Below are positions 24,167 to 31,837 of a stretch of 42,650 nucleotides of DNA, piece after piece (position 1 is the stretch's first letter; the number at the start of each line of letters is the position of its first letter). The stretch lies in NCBI GenBank assembly GCA_900540395.1, contig UQFQ01000013.1, forward strand, positions 1 to 42,650. Reading direction: 5' to 3'. The notes below the pieces were generated by a model. That model saw nothing but the letters and a program-made list of their open reading frames with translations, ran no database searches and was not told the DNA's origin. Origin of the DNA: an uncultured Mollicutes bacterium (GTDB lineage: Bacteria > Bacillota_I > Bacilli_A > RFN20 > CAG-826). The position numbers were made by a program, and so were the translations under genes.

Positions 24167-24400
24167 TTATAGAATAGTTTGAACAAAAGAAACTATTAAA
24201 ATAATTGTAATAGACACTAAGGCCACAATATTGAAAACAAATAAGTGTAAAAGTGAAATGTCTTCTCTTTTGGAAGTCATAACTAAAGATGGAATAAGAC
24301 AGGCATACCCAAGAAAAGGTATAAAAACTGATATAACAACGCCAATCGTGCTAAGTGTTATTGAAAGTAACTTTTTATTCTTAAAACTCATATTGTCCAT
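24167..24400 (-). CDS. Small two-helix membrane protein
   Basis: 77 residues, not recognised. Two long hydrophobic segments (about 13-38 and 50-75) flank a short polar loop with TSKREDIS. A similar pattern is seen in DUF4190-like small membrane proteins, but that is only a resemblance. The start at 24400 is supported by a TATAAT exactly 6 nt upstream with CAC before ATG, the leaderless pattern seen elsewhere in the window. It converges on parC. Confidence 0.6.
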   Translation of the reverse strand: MDNMSFKNKKLLSITLSTIGVVISVFIPFLGYACLIPSLVMTSKREDISLLHLFVFNIVALVSITIILIVSFVQTIL

Positions 24401-24412
24401 GTGAATATTATA
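24401..24412 (-). promoter_or_regulatory. Leaderless promoter of the small membrane protein
   Basis: On the minus strand TATAAT (24412-24407), then ATTCAC, then ATG at 24400. There is no Shine-Dalgarno. Confidence 0.55.
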
Positions 24413-24445
24413 AGTCTATAAGCGATTATTGCAATTATTTAATAT

Positions 24446-24496
24446 ATAAGTATTTAATTAGTAAATTATTAGTAGATATCAAGTAGAAAATTAGTA
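24446..24496 (+). repeat. 11-bp ATTAGTA array 5 (upstream of yqeG)
   Basis: Five units at exact 11-bp steps: ATAAGTA (24446), ATTAGTA (24457), ATTAGTA (24468), TCAAGTA (24479), ATTAGTA (24490). The last A of the fifth unit is the first base of the yqeG ATG. The yqeG gene has no Shine-Dalgarno. Confidence 0.75.
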
Positions 24497-25017
24497 TGTT
24501 TAAAAATTTTACACCGACATATGTAGCAAGAAATGTATACGAAATTGATATAAATAAATTCGAAAAACTTAAAGTCAAATGTATTTTATGTGATCTTGAT
24601 AATACACTCGATGCATATTATCAAAAAACACCTAGTCCAGAAGCTCTTGAGTTTTATAAGCGCTTAAAAGAGAAAAACATAGAACTTATTTTAACCTCAA
24701 ATAATACGAAATCTCGTGTATCTAAATACGCAGAAGAGTTAGGAGTCAAATATACATACTCTTGCAGGAAGCCATTAACTGGTAGAGTAAAAAAACTTCT
24801 GAAAACATTGAATTATTCAAAATCAGATTATCTAATAATAGGAGACCAAGTTTTTACTGATGTACTTTTTGCAAATAAACTAAAAATTCGTTCGATTTTA
24901 TGCGATAATTTAGTAAGTAAGGATCAATTCTTTACTAAGATAAATAAGTTCTTTGATAAATACATTCGAAGATATTTAAAAAAGCACAATAAATTAACCA
25001 ATTGGAGGGAAATTTAA
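24496..25017 (+). CDS. yqeG: HAD-family phosphatase YqeG
   Basis: 173 residues of the HAD-IIIA type: nucleophile motif CDLDNTLDAY (D33, D35), LTSNNTK as motif II, and IIGDQVFTDVLFAN as motif IV. It is a member of the YqeG/mitochondrial PGP phosphatase (GEP4-like) group; its role in Bacillota is not firmly known. It heads yqeG-yqeH-yhbY-yqeK as in Bacillus, where aroE and nadD also occur. No Shine-Dalgarno; the ATG is fused to the last unit of repeat array 5. A TAGAAA 6 nt upstream of the ATG is a weak alternative -10. Confidence 0.88.
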   Translation: MFKNFTPTYVARNVYEIDINKFEKLKVKCILCDLDNTLDAYYQKTPSPEALEFYKRLKEKNIELILTSNNTKSRVSKYAEELGVKYTYSCRKPLTGRVKKLLKTLNYSKSDYLIIGDQVFTDVLFANKLKIRSILCDNLVSKDQFFTKINKFFDKYIRRYLKKHNKLTNWREI

Positions 25018-25018
25018 T

Positions 25019-26164
25019 ATGGCTGAATTAAACAAATTGCAAAGATGCTATCATTGCGGAGCTTTACTCCAAACTGAAGATCCATCAAAAGAAGGTTATA
25101 TTTCACCTGACATTATTGAGAAATATCCTGAAGGCTTATTACTATGTAATAATTGCTATAAAACTGAAAAATTTAGTAATAATCCTCAAGAAGCTACTTT
25201 TGATGAAGACTATACAACAATTTTAAAAGAAATCCGTGCTAAGAAGGCTTTAGTTGTATATGTAGTTGATTTATTCTCATTTGAAGGATCATTTATTAAC
25301 AAAATTATCGAATTGTTAGATGGCGTTGATGTTTTAGTTGTTGCAAATAAACGTGATTTATTACCTCCAGATGTTAATGATGATGAATTAAAAGAATATG
25401 TTGCTCATAGATTAAGAGTTGCTAAATTTAAAGTAGTTGATACTGTTATTACCTCAACAAGTAATGGCTATAATTTAAATGAAATGTTTAATCTCATCAC
25501 AAAATATTCCAGCGAAAGAGATGTTTATTTTGTCGGAGCAAGTACAAGTGGTAAAAGTGCATTAATTAGCGAATTCTTAAAACAATATTTAAACAATACT
25601 TCAAAAATGATTGTAACTTACACATTCGATAATACTCATTTAAGAGGTATTAGAATCCCAATTACAAATAAAACATATATTTATGAAACTCCAGGTACCT
25701 CAATTGATAATTCCATTTTATCTAAGGTAGAAAGACCTGTGTTTAACGCAATAACTCCTAAAAAAGCTGTCGAAGCTAAAAAAATGAGCTTAACTAAAGA
25801 TACTTGTTTATTATTTGGCTCATTAGCATGCATAGAATTGCTTTCTAAAGAGAAAACACAAACTTATGTTTACACATCTAATAAAGTAGAAGTTAAGGCT
25901 CATAAATCAATTGTGGGCGATAATTCTAAATATATTGCAAATGTATTTTCGAAAGGCAGTTTAAAACCAGCTAGTGAAAAAATTAAATCAATAAAAGACT
26001 TTGATGTTTATGAATTCCAAATTACAGAAGAAGGAGACCGTGATATTGGTATATTAGGTCTTGGATGGATAAATTTCAACGGAAACAAACAAAGTTTCAG
26101 AGTTTATGTACCAAAAGGAGTTTACGTTTATACAACACGTAGTAAAATCAAAAATGCTTTCTAA
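25019..26164 (+). CDS. yqeH: Ribosome biogenesis GTPase YqeH
   Basis: Circularly permuted GTPase needed for 30S assembly, 381 residues. An N-terminal zinc finger (C10, C13, C43, C46) is followed by G4 (ANKRDLLP), then G1 (GASTSGKSALI) and G3 (YETPGTS), in the permuted order G4-G5-G1-G2-G3. A C-terminal RNA-binding region follows. The start is set by GGAGGG. Its last 11 nt overlap yhbY. Confidence 0.95.
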   Translation: MAELNKLQRCYHCGALLQTEDPSKEGYISPDIIEKYPEGLLLCNNCYKTEKFSNNPQEATFDEDYTTILKEIRAKKALVVYVVDLFSFEGSFINKIIELLDGVDVLVVANKRDLLPPDVNDDELKEYVAHRLRVAKFKVVDTVITSTSNGYNLNEMFNLITKYSSERDVYFVGASTSGKSALISEFLKQYLNNTSKMIVTYTFDNTHLRGIRIPITNKTYIYETPGTSIDNSILSKVERPVFNAITPKKAVEAKKMSLTKDTCLLFGSLACIELLSKEKTQTYVYTSNKVEVKAHKSIVGDNSKYIANVFSKGSLKPASEKIKSIKDFDVYEFQITEEGDRDIGILGLGWINFNGNKQSFRVYVPKGVYVYTTRSKIKNAF

Positions 26165-26459
26165 CAAAGAAAAACAACAATTAAAGAAAATTGCCCATAG
26201 TGAAGAGGTCTTAAAAATTAATATTGGAAAAGACTTATTGGATAACAAAGTTATCACAAACATCCAAAATGCATTTAATACTAGAGAAATTATCAAAATT
26301 TCTTTCTTAAAATCTGCAATTGAAAATGGTGATAAAAACGCCATTATCTTGGATCTTGTCAGCGCATTAAACTGTGATGTAATCCAAACTATTGGCAATA
26401 CAGTATTAATTTATAAACCAAATTTAAAGCTTAAAAATCATATTATCTTAGAAAAGTAG
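26154..26459 (+). CDS. yhbY: CRM-domain RNA-binding protein YhbY (YqeI)
   Basis: 101 residues with the CRS1-YhbY (CRM) fold: LSNKEKQQLKKIAH at the start, INIGKDLLDNKVI, and IGNTVLIYKP at the end. Bacterial members bind pre-50S particles. The ATG at 26154 gives the family N-terminus and an 11-nt overlap with yqeH; the longer frame starting at 26106 is not needed. The usual GxxG loop reads NIGKD. Confidence 0.9.
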   Translation: MLSNKEKQQLKKIAHSEEVLKINIGKDLLDNKVITNIQNAFNTREIIKISFLKSAIENGDKNAIILDLVSALNCDVIQTIGNTVLIYKPNLKLKNHIILEK

Positions 26460-26466
26460 TGTTATT

Positions 26467-27093
26467 ATGTCAGTTGATGCAAAATTATTGTCAAACTTTA
26501 AAGTAACCTCAAATAATGTAGTAATAGTGGACAAAAATTTAGTCAATAAGCTTAATAAGATAATAAAAAACGAAAAAAGAGTGGCTCATTCTATAAGTGT
26601 AGCAGAGTTATCGTATCGAATTGCTCTCTCTAATCACTTAGAAGAGCCATTTTTATATTATTTAGCTGGATTGTTTCATGATCTAGCCAAAGGATTAAAT
26701 AAAGAAGAATTGATGAAGTATATGAATCAGTACTATAAAGAATATCTTGATTTACCATTATTTAGTTTTCATCAATTTGTAGGAGCGAAATTAACAAAAG
26801 AGTATTTTGGTATAAATAATGAAACAATTCTCGATGCAATAAAGTTTCATTGCACAGGAAAAGACAATATGAGTTCTATGGCAATGATAATTTATGCTGC
26901 AGATAAAACAGATCCATTAAGAGGATATGATTCATCAAAAATGATCGAATCAATGATGAACAATTATTTGGATGGATTTAAATATGTTTTAAATGAGAAT
27001 AGATTATTTTTGATAAATAAAACTCATGATTTAAGTTCTATAGAAAATAGATTATCAAAAGCTTGTTTTGAATATTATTTAGAGAAGAAATAG
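26467..27093 (+). CDS. yqeK: HD-domain hydrolase YqeK
   Basis: 208 residues. The HD metal-binding signature is H41 (RVAHSISVAEL), H71-D72 (LFHDLAKGL), HQFVGAKL, IKFHCTG and the late AADKTDP. YqeK enzymes are symmetrical diadenosine tetraphosphate hydrolases. The N-terminus is about 25 residues longer than in Bacillus YqeK. nadD, which normally precedes yqeK and is fused to it in some mollicutes, is missing here. No clear Shine-Dalgarno; the start is 7 nt after yhbY. Confidence 0.9.
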   Translation: MSVDAKLLSNFKVTSNNVVIVDKNLVNKLNKIIKNEKRVAHSISVAELSYRIALSNHLEEPFLYYLAGLFHDLAKGLNKEELMKYMNQYYKEYLDLPLFSFHQFVGAKLTKEYFGINNETILDAIKFHCTGKDNMSSMAMIIYAADKTDPLRGYDSSKMIESMMNNYLDGFKYVLNENRLFLINKTHDLSSIENRLSKACFEYYLEKK

Positions 27094-27156
27094 CTATTTT
27101 TTTAATGAATATCTACTTCGTATAATATCTATTATGTAAAATTTAAAGCGAAATTT

Positions 27157-27178
27157 GACGATAGTTATCGTCTTTTTT
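27157..27178 (+). terminator. Terminator of the yqeG-yqeK unit
   Basis: GACGAT (27157-27162) pairs with ATCGTC (27167-27172) around AGTT, followed by TTTTTT. An outer AAAGC/GCTTT pair can lengthen it. The 63 nt between the yqeK stop and this hairpin hold a TATAAT (27121-27126) but no gene. Confidence 0.75.
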
Positions 27179-27236
27179 GCTTTATGCATAATTTATTATA
27201 AATTAAATCTACAAATTTTAAGTGAATTTTTTCATT

Positions 27237-27276
27237 TACTAAAAATGTACTAATAAAATACTAATTAACTACTAGT
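27237..27276 (-). repeat. 11-bp ATTAGTA array 6 (3' of the PemK-like gene)
   Basis: Plus-strand units TACTAAA (27237), TACTAAT (27248), TACTAAT (27259), TACTAGT (27270), exact 11-bp steps; ATTAGTA reads on the minus strand. The array starts 6 nt after the stop of the minus-strand gene at 27283. Confidence 0.75.
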
Positions 27277-27282
27277 TAGAAT

Positions 27283-27834
27283 TTATGCAGATAAAATATT
27301 CCCATAAACATTCATATTTGGACTAAAATCCATAACTCTCTTAATTATTGATTCTATAATGCGTTTATAAGATTCTAAAATCATTAAATAGGAACTTGAA
27401 GGCAATAAACAAAGATTTTTAGCTTCACTTACCAATTTAGACTTAACTTTAAATCTTCTTTTAGAGATGAATCTAATCTCACTTAAAGCTGCAATATATT
27501 CTTCTTCGTCGCTTAATCCATAAATCTTCCCTATATTTATCCCAAATTTTTTATCCGAATTGGATTTAGGATAAATTGGACAAATTAATACTTTATGTTC
27601 ATATTTGTTACTTCCATCCAAAACAACACATTTACCAATCATATTTACATTGTCTTGCGAATCTAACCCTTTAATATACTCATAAATCTCTTTTTGCTCA
27701 AATATCTTAAAATCCGAGTTAAATACATATTGCGATTCTTTTTGTATTAACTCATCAGCCCATTCGAATTGATCATAAAAGTTTGTCTTTTTAAATGGGG
27801 ATAAATAATATAAATTCATTTTGTCTTTTTCCAT
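27283..27834 (-). CDS. Uncharacterised protein, possibly PemK/MazF-like
   Basis: 183 residues, not firmly recognised. The middle (GKCVVLDGSNKYEHKVLICP, then IYPKSN) and the following ALSEIRFISKRRF resemble the beta-barrel core and Arg-rich strand of PemK/MazF endoribonucleases. No antitoxin gene is beside it. The start is the ATG after AAAGGAGGATTTTGCCA. It is the last gene behind an ABC lipoprotein and permease on the same strand, 33 nt downstream of the permease. Other possibilities are a phage-type or purely structural protein. Confidence 0.35.
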   Translation of the reverse strand: MEKDKMNLYYLSPFKKTNFYDQFEWADELIQKESQYVFNSDFKIFEQKEIYEYIKGLDSQDNVNMIGKCVVLDGSNKYEHKVLICPIYPKSNSDKKFGINIGKIYGLSDEEEYIAALSEIRFISKRRFKVKSKLVSEAKNLCLLPSSSYLMILESYKRIIESIIKRVMDFSPNMNVYGNILSA

Positions 27835-27867
27835 TGGCAAAATCCTCCTTTACATATATAAAGGAGT

Positions 27868-28647
27868 TTATTTAGTTTTTTTGAAAAAAATTTTTATATA
27901 GCTAAATAAAAGATCAATAATTATAAAAACAAATATTACTAACAAGGTTAAAGCTATCATTTTGTCGTATTCAGCGTTTATCTTATAAATTTGAATTAAA
28001 CGACCAATTCCCCATAAAGAGTCTGTACCGATTAAAATTTCACTCATTATGGAAACTTTAACACCTAAACCAATTGAATTTATGCAGCCTAGCAATAAAT
28101 AAGGCATAGATTCAGGAATTAATACCTTAAATATCGATTTTTTAGAATAATAGCCTTCTAATCGTAACGAGAGTTTGATTGAAGGATCGATATTAGTTAA
28201 GCCCTCAACAAAAGATTCATATAAAATTGGGAAAACTATCAAAAAAGTGATTATTAAAGACCCAATATTTGGTTCTCTTAAAAAGAAGAGAATTATAAAG
28301 AAAACTACACATGGAGTTGGAACAAGTTTTAATAAATAAACTAGGGGTGCTAAAAAGTCTTTAACAGCTTTAAATAAACCAGCGATTAAACCAAGTATAA
28401 AAGCAAAAATAAACGAGATTACTAGTGAAATTATTGTTCGTAAAAGAGATTGCCCTATCGCCGTCCAAGTTGTCACTTCTTCTAAAATATTAATTAAAGC
28501 AATAAATATCCCATCTAGATGAGGAAAAATAAAGGAATTATTCACGCATAATGCAATAATTTCCCATATTAAAAGCAAAAATAAAATACCTATAACCTCA
28601 AAGAATATAGTTTTAAAGTTAGTAGGTATTTTCTTAAACAATCTCAT
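27868..28647 (-). CDS. ABC transporter permease (SsuC/ThiX type)
   Basis: 259 residues with about six transmembrane helices and the BPD_transp_1 pattern. The EAA-like cytoplasmic loop lies around EGLTNIDPSIKLSLRLEGYY, with FKVLIPESMPYLLLG following. Permeases of this type import sulfonates, taurine, nitrate or thiamine precursors. It follows a substrate-binding lipoprotein gene; the ATPase gene is not in the window. The start codon is the predicted +1 of a leaderless promoter embedded in a 9-bp inverted repeat (28639-28668). Confidence 0.85.
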   Translation of the reverse strand: MRLFKKIPTNFKTIFFEVIGILFLLLIWEIIALCVNNSFIFPHLDGIFIALINILEEVTTWTAIGQSLLRTIISLVISFIFAFILGLIAGLFKAVKDFLAPLVYLLKLVPTPCVVFFIILFFLREPNIGSLIITFLIVFPILYESFVEGLTNIDPSIKLSLRLEGYYSKKSIFKVLIPESMPYLLLGCINSIGLGVKVSIMSEILIGTDSLWGIGRLIQIYKINAEYDKMIALTLLVIFVFIIIDLLFSYIKIFFKKTK

Positions 28648-28668
28648 GACATAATTTTAATGAGATTG
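28639..28668 (-). promoter_or_regulatory. Inverted repeat around the leaderless permease promoter
   Basis: CAATCTCAT (28639-28647) and ATGAGATTG (28660-28668) are perfect inverted copies separated by 12 bp. Between them on the minus strand lies TAAAAT (28659-28654), then TATGTC, then ATG at 28647. The repeat covers both the -10 and the start codon: an operator on DNA, or a hairpin that buries the AUG in read-through mRNA. Confidence 0.6.
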
Positions 28669-28691
28669 AACTTTTCTAGCAAATATAATAA

Positions 28692-29681
28692 TTATTCTGC
28701 TGTTAAAGAATTAAATGAATTAATCTCTTCAACGGTGAATGTAACATCATTTGGCACTACTCCAAAGCCGTTTTTTGTTGAATTAGTACCTTGAACATTT
28801 TTGATTACCGAAGGATTAAAACCAAATTTATTTTGGAAAACGGTAGCATCAGCATAGTCTCCGGAAGTCATTTCAGTATAAGCACCGTCTAAGTCAGTAA
28901 ATAAACGATCAATTCCGTCGTTAATTAAAGCTATTGTGGTTTCATATGCCTCAGCATGTTTAGCTTTAAATTCCTTATTAACAAATAATCCAGCTTGAAC
29001 GATATAATCTTTACTCCAGTTATCACTATTTTTCTCTTTAAAAGCACTATTTAAATTAATATCAAGGATATTAGTGTTGCCATTAGCTTTTAATTTAGCT
29101 TGCAAAGCAGTATTAGCTGGTTCAGCAACAACTGCCCAATCAATAGTTATACCGTTAATTTGATAATCTTTCATAGTCAATAGAGAAGTTTGCAAGTCTC
29201 CAATAGCATTAAAAGGTTGATCAAACTTAAGATCTGAGCCATAGATATTTCTAAATAAAATTCCTGGAGTAGATTTCTCCATGAAACCAAAAATCATGTC
29301 ACCTTCGGAAGGAACATCAGTTTCTGTTTTATTAAAGCCAAGTAAGTGGAAATTTCCACCCGTGAGCATTTTTACAAATTCAAATTTAGCGTTCTCCCCT
29401 GCCTTATTTAAAACTTTTTGAGCATTTCCAGCATCAAAAATAACAAAATCAGCATCGCCTGAACTCAAATAACCAGGAATTGATGTATTATCAGTTGGTG
29501 AAATAACTTTTACATCCTCTGAAATCATCGCTTTATATGCTGGTAATGTTGGCGCTCCAGTTGGAGTAATTAATGTTGGAATATAATCATCACTTTGCTC
29601 AGCTGGTTCTCCACACCCACTTAAAGCTACAGCTCCAAGCAAAAAAATCAAAGCTGAACTTCTTTTTAATATTTTTTTCAT
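28692..29681 (-). CDS. ABC transporter substrate-binding lipoprotein (NMT1/SsuA-like)
   Basis: 329 residues. A lipoprotein signal peptide is seen: basic start, hydrophobic core and lipobox L-S-G-C23, so the mature protein is anchored outside the membrane. The rest fits the two-lobed periplasmic-binding fold of the thiamine-pyrimidine/sulfonate group: TLITPTGAPTLPAYKA, then a DADFVIFDAGNAQKVL segment and a WAVVAEPANTAL segment. The ligand is not readable. AAAGAAGG precedes the start. Co-transcribed with deoB upstream and the permease downstream. Confidence 0.85.
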   Translation of the reverse strand: MKKILKRSSALIFLLGAVALSGCGEPAEQSDDYIPTLITPTGAPTLPAYKAMISEDVKVISPTDNTSIPGYLSSGDADFVIFDAGNAQKVLNKAGENAKFEFVKMLTGGNFHLLGFNKTETDVPSEGDMIFGFMEKSTPGILFRNIYGSDLKFDQPFNAIGDLQTSLLTMKDYQINGITIDWAVVAEPANTALQAKLKANGNTNILDINLNSAFKEKNSDNWSKDYIVQAGLFVNKEFKAKHAEAYETTIALINDGIDRLFTDLDGAYTEMTSGDYADATVFQNKFGFNPSVIKNVQGTNSTKNGFGVVPNDVTFTVEEINSFNSLTAE

Positions 29682-29701
29682 AATACCTTCTTTCTATCTA
29701 T

Positions 29702-30922
29702 TTATTTAAGTAATTCTTTAATTGGCTCTCCAATCATTGAATCTTTTTTATTTAAATTAAAGTTTTGAAGTATTGTTTCACCAATATCAGCAAATGAATT
29801 ACGATCTTGGATAAATTTACCATCGTTTATTGATTTAGAAAAGCAAACTAGAGGTACTTTTTCTCTTGTGTGATCTGTACCTGCCCATGTTGGGTCATTA
29901 CCATGATCAGCAGTAATCATAATTAAATCATCATCTTTTATAACAGAAAGCAACTCTTTAAATTGTTCATCAAATTCTTCAATCGCTTTTCCATAGCCAA
30001 TAGCATTTCTTCTATGGCCATATTCACTATCAAACTCAACAAGATTTACAAAGCATAAACCTTTCTTGAATTTGTCACCTTTAGCAATTTCAATTGTTTT
30101 TTCCATTCCATCTTTATTTGATGTTGTATGAACTGTACCGGTTACTCCACATCCATTAAAGATATCATTAATTTTACCAACACAACTTACATCAAATCCG
30201 TTTTCTTTTAAAATATCCATTGCTGTAATTCCACTTGGAGAGACAGCATAATCGTGTCTATTAGAAGTCCTTTTGAATGTATCAGCACTTTCTCCTACAT
30301 AAGGGCGTGCAATAACTCTGCCAACAAACCATTCAGGTTTCATACATATTTTACGGGCAATTTCACAACATCTATAAAGTTCATTAAGACCTAAATATTT
30401 CTCATGGCCACAAATTTGCAAAACTGAATCACTACTTGTATAGACTATTAAAGAATTGGTTTTAATTTGTTCTTCACCAAGTTCTTTTAAAATTTCAGTT
30501 CCACTGGCTGCTTTATTTCCGATTATTTTATATCCAGTTTCTTTTTCAAGCTCATCAATTAATTCTTTTGGAAAACCAGTATCTGTAAATGTTTTAAAAG
30601 GTTTTGTTGTTAAGATTCCCATCATTTCCCAATGGCCAGTCATTGTATCTTTTCCATTACTAGCTTCGTTTAGTTTCATGACATAGGAATTATTATGTTC
30701 TTTAACTACTTTTATTCCGTTTACATCATCAAGTTCACCAAAGCCAAGACTTTCTAAAGTAGGAACATGTAGCCCATTAGGCATTTTTTCGCCAATATGT
30801 TTCCAAGTATTTGAACCTTCATCGCTGATTCCGCCAACTTGACCAAATTTAGAGGCATCTTTAGCATAGCCGATACCTGCACTATCCATTACGATAACGA
30901 ATATTCTATTAAATTTACCCAT
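29702..30922 (-). CDS. deoB: Phosphopentomutase
   Basis: Interconverts (deoxy)ribose-1-phosphate and -5-phosphate, feeding deoC. 406 residues of the alkaline-phosphatase fold with two manganese ions: IFVIVMDSAGIGYAKDA, GHWEMMG, TSSDSVLQI, EFDSEYGHRRN, ITADHGNDPTWAGTDHTREK. GGAAGGAAG precedes the start. A promoter (30945-30973) lies inside the end of xerD. Confidence 0.96.
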   Translation of the reverse strand: MGKFNRIFVIVMDSAGIGYAKDASKFGQVGGISDEGSNTWKHIGEKMPNGLHVPTLESLGFGELDDVNGIKVVKEHNNSYVMKLNEASNGKDTMTGHWEMMGILTTKPFKTFTDTGFPKELIDELEKETGYKIIGNKAASGTEILKELGEEQIKTNSLIVYTSSDSVLQICGHEKYLGLNELYRCCEIARKICMKPEWFVGRVIARPYVGESADTFKRTSNRHDYAVSPSGITAMDILKENGFDVSCVGKINDIFNGCGVTGTVHTTSNKDGMEKTIEIAKGDKFKKGLCFVNLVEFDSEYGHRRNAIGYGKAIEEFDEQFKELLSVIKDDDLIMITADHGNDPTWAGTDHTREKVPLVCFSKSINDGKFIQDRNSFADIGETILQNFNLNKKDSMIGEPIKELLK

Positions 30923-30944
30923 TATATTTTCTTCCTTCCTACAA

Positions 30945-30973
30945 ATTATAAAGTACTAATCTTTCCGATACAA
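30945..30973 (-). promoter_or_regulatory. Promoter of deoB and the ABC genes
   Basis: Minus strand: TTGTAT (30973-30968), 17-bp spacer, TATAAT (30950-30945). The leader of about 16 nt contains the deoB ribosome binding site. The -35 lies within the xerD coding end. Confidence 0.55.
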
Positions 30974-31837
30974 ATCATATGATTTAACTAACGTTTTTGT
31001 TGTTACATGAGTATAAATTTGAGTTGTTCCAATATTAGTATGACCTAATAATTCTTGCACGACTCTTAAATCAGCACCATTGTCTAAAAGGTGTGTAGCA
31101 AATGAATGTCTTAATGTATGAGGATGAATTTCTTTTTGTATACCTGCTAGCTTTGCATTATTAACGACAATGTTATACAAAGCTTGACGAGACATTCTTT
31201 TACCGTTTTTACCAATAAAGACAGCCTTATTGTCAATTACAAGATGTTTATTTCTTACCTCGTTTATATAAGTTTTCACTGCTTTAAGAGCTGATTTTCT
31301 AATTGGTACAATTCTTTCCTTTTTTCCTTTTCCTAAAATATTGATAATTTCCTCTTGTTCGTTAATTTGATTTATCTGTAAATTAGCAGCTTCACTAACT
31401 CTCAAACCGCATGAATATAGAATTTCTAAAACTGCATAGTCTCTAATTCCTTTTTCACTTGTAAGATCAGGAGCATTTAACATTTGGTTAATCTCTTCTT
31501 CGCTTAAAACTTGTGGTAATGTTTTATCTTTTTTTGGAATAGTAATTTCTTCACTAATTATGCCTTTTGCTAAATTATCGCTTTCTAAAAACATATAAAA
31601 ATTTTTGATAGTGGCAATTCGACGGGCGATTGTTGATGGTGATAAACCATTCAAAGCTTGATCATAACTAAAATCATTTAAATCGTTCTTATTTAAATCT
31701 GTAAGTTCCTTTTTATGTGGATAATATCGCTGAAATTGCAAAAAATCTTCCTTGTAATCTTGTATTGTTTGATTAGTTAAGGTTTTTTCAAAACGACAAT
31801 ATTGTAAAAAGTTTTCAAAAGCATCGATTAATGTCAT
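30956..31837 (-). CDS. xerD: Tyrosine recombinase XerD
   Basis: Site-specific recombinase that resolves chromosome dimers at dif. 293 residues. An N-terminal SAM-like domain is followed by the catalytic domain with YSCGLRVSEAANL, HTLRHSFATHLL and GHTNIGTTQIYTHV (nucleophile Tyr). Length and sequence fit XerC/XerD; XerD is chosen because xerD adjoins deoB in Bacillus (ripX-drm). The start overlaps the dinB stop (ATGA). Confidence 0.9.
   Translation of the reverse strand: MTLIDAFENFLQYCRFEKTLTNQTIQDYKEDFLQFQRYYPHKKELTDLNKNDLNDFSYDQALNGLSPSTIARRIATIKNFYMFLESDNLAKGIISEEITIPKKDKTLPQVLSEEEINQMLNAPDLTSEKGIRDYAVLEILYSCGLRVSEAANLQINQINEQEEIINILGKGKKERIVPIRKSALKAVKTYINEVRNKHLVIDNKAVFIGKNGKRMSRQALYNIVVNNAKLAGIQKEIHPHTLRHSFATHLLDNGADLRVVQELLGHTNIGTTQIYTHVTTKTLVKSYDLYRKD

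Noticed and set aside
26106..26153. Longer N-terminus for yhbY
   Set aside because: It would overlap yqeH by 59 nt and adds residues foreign to the CRM family; the ATG at 26154 gives the normal start.
27094..27156. Small RNA or leaderless start-stop between yqeK and its terminator
   Set aside because: TATAAT at 27121 is followed by ATGTAA and a terminator, but there is no -35 and the product would be about 45 nt. It is more simply the 3' untranslated region of yqeK.
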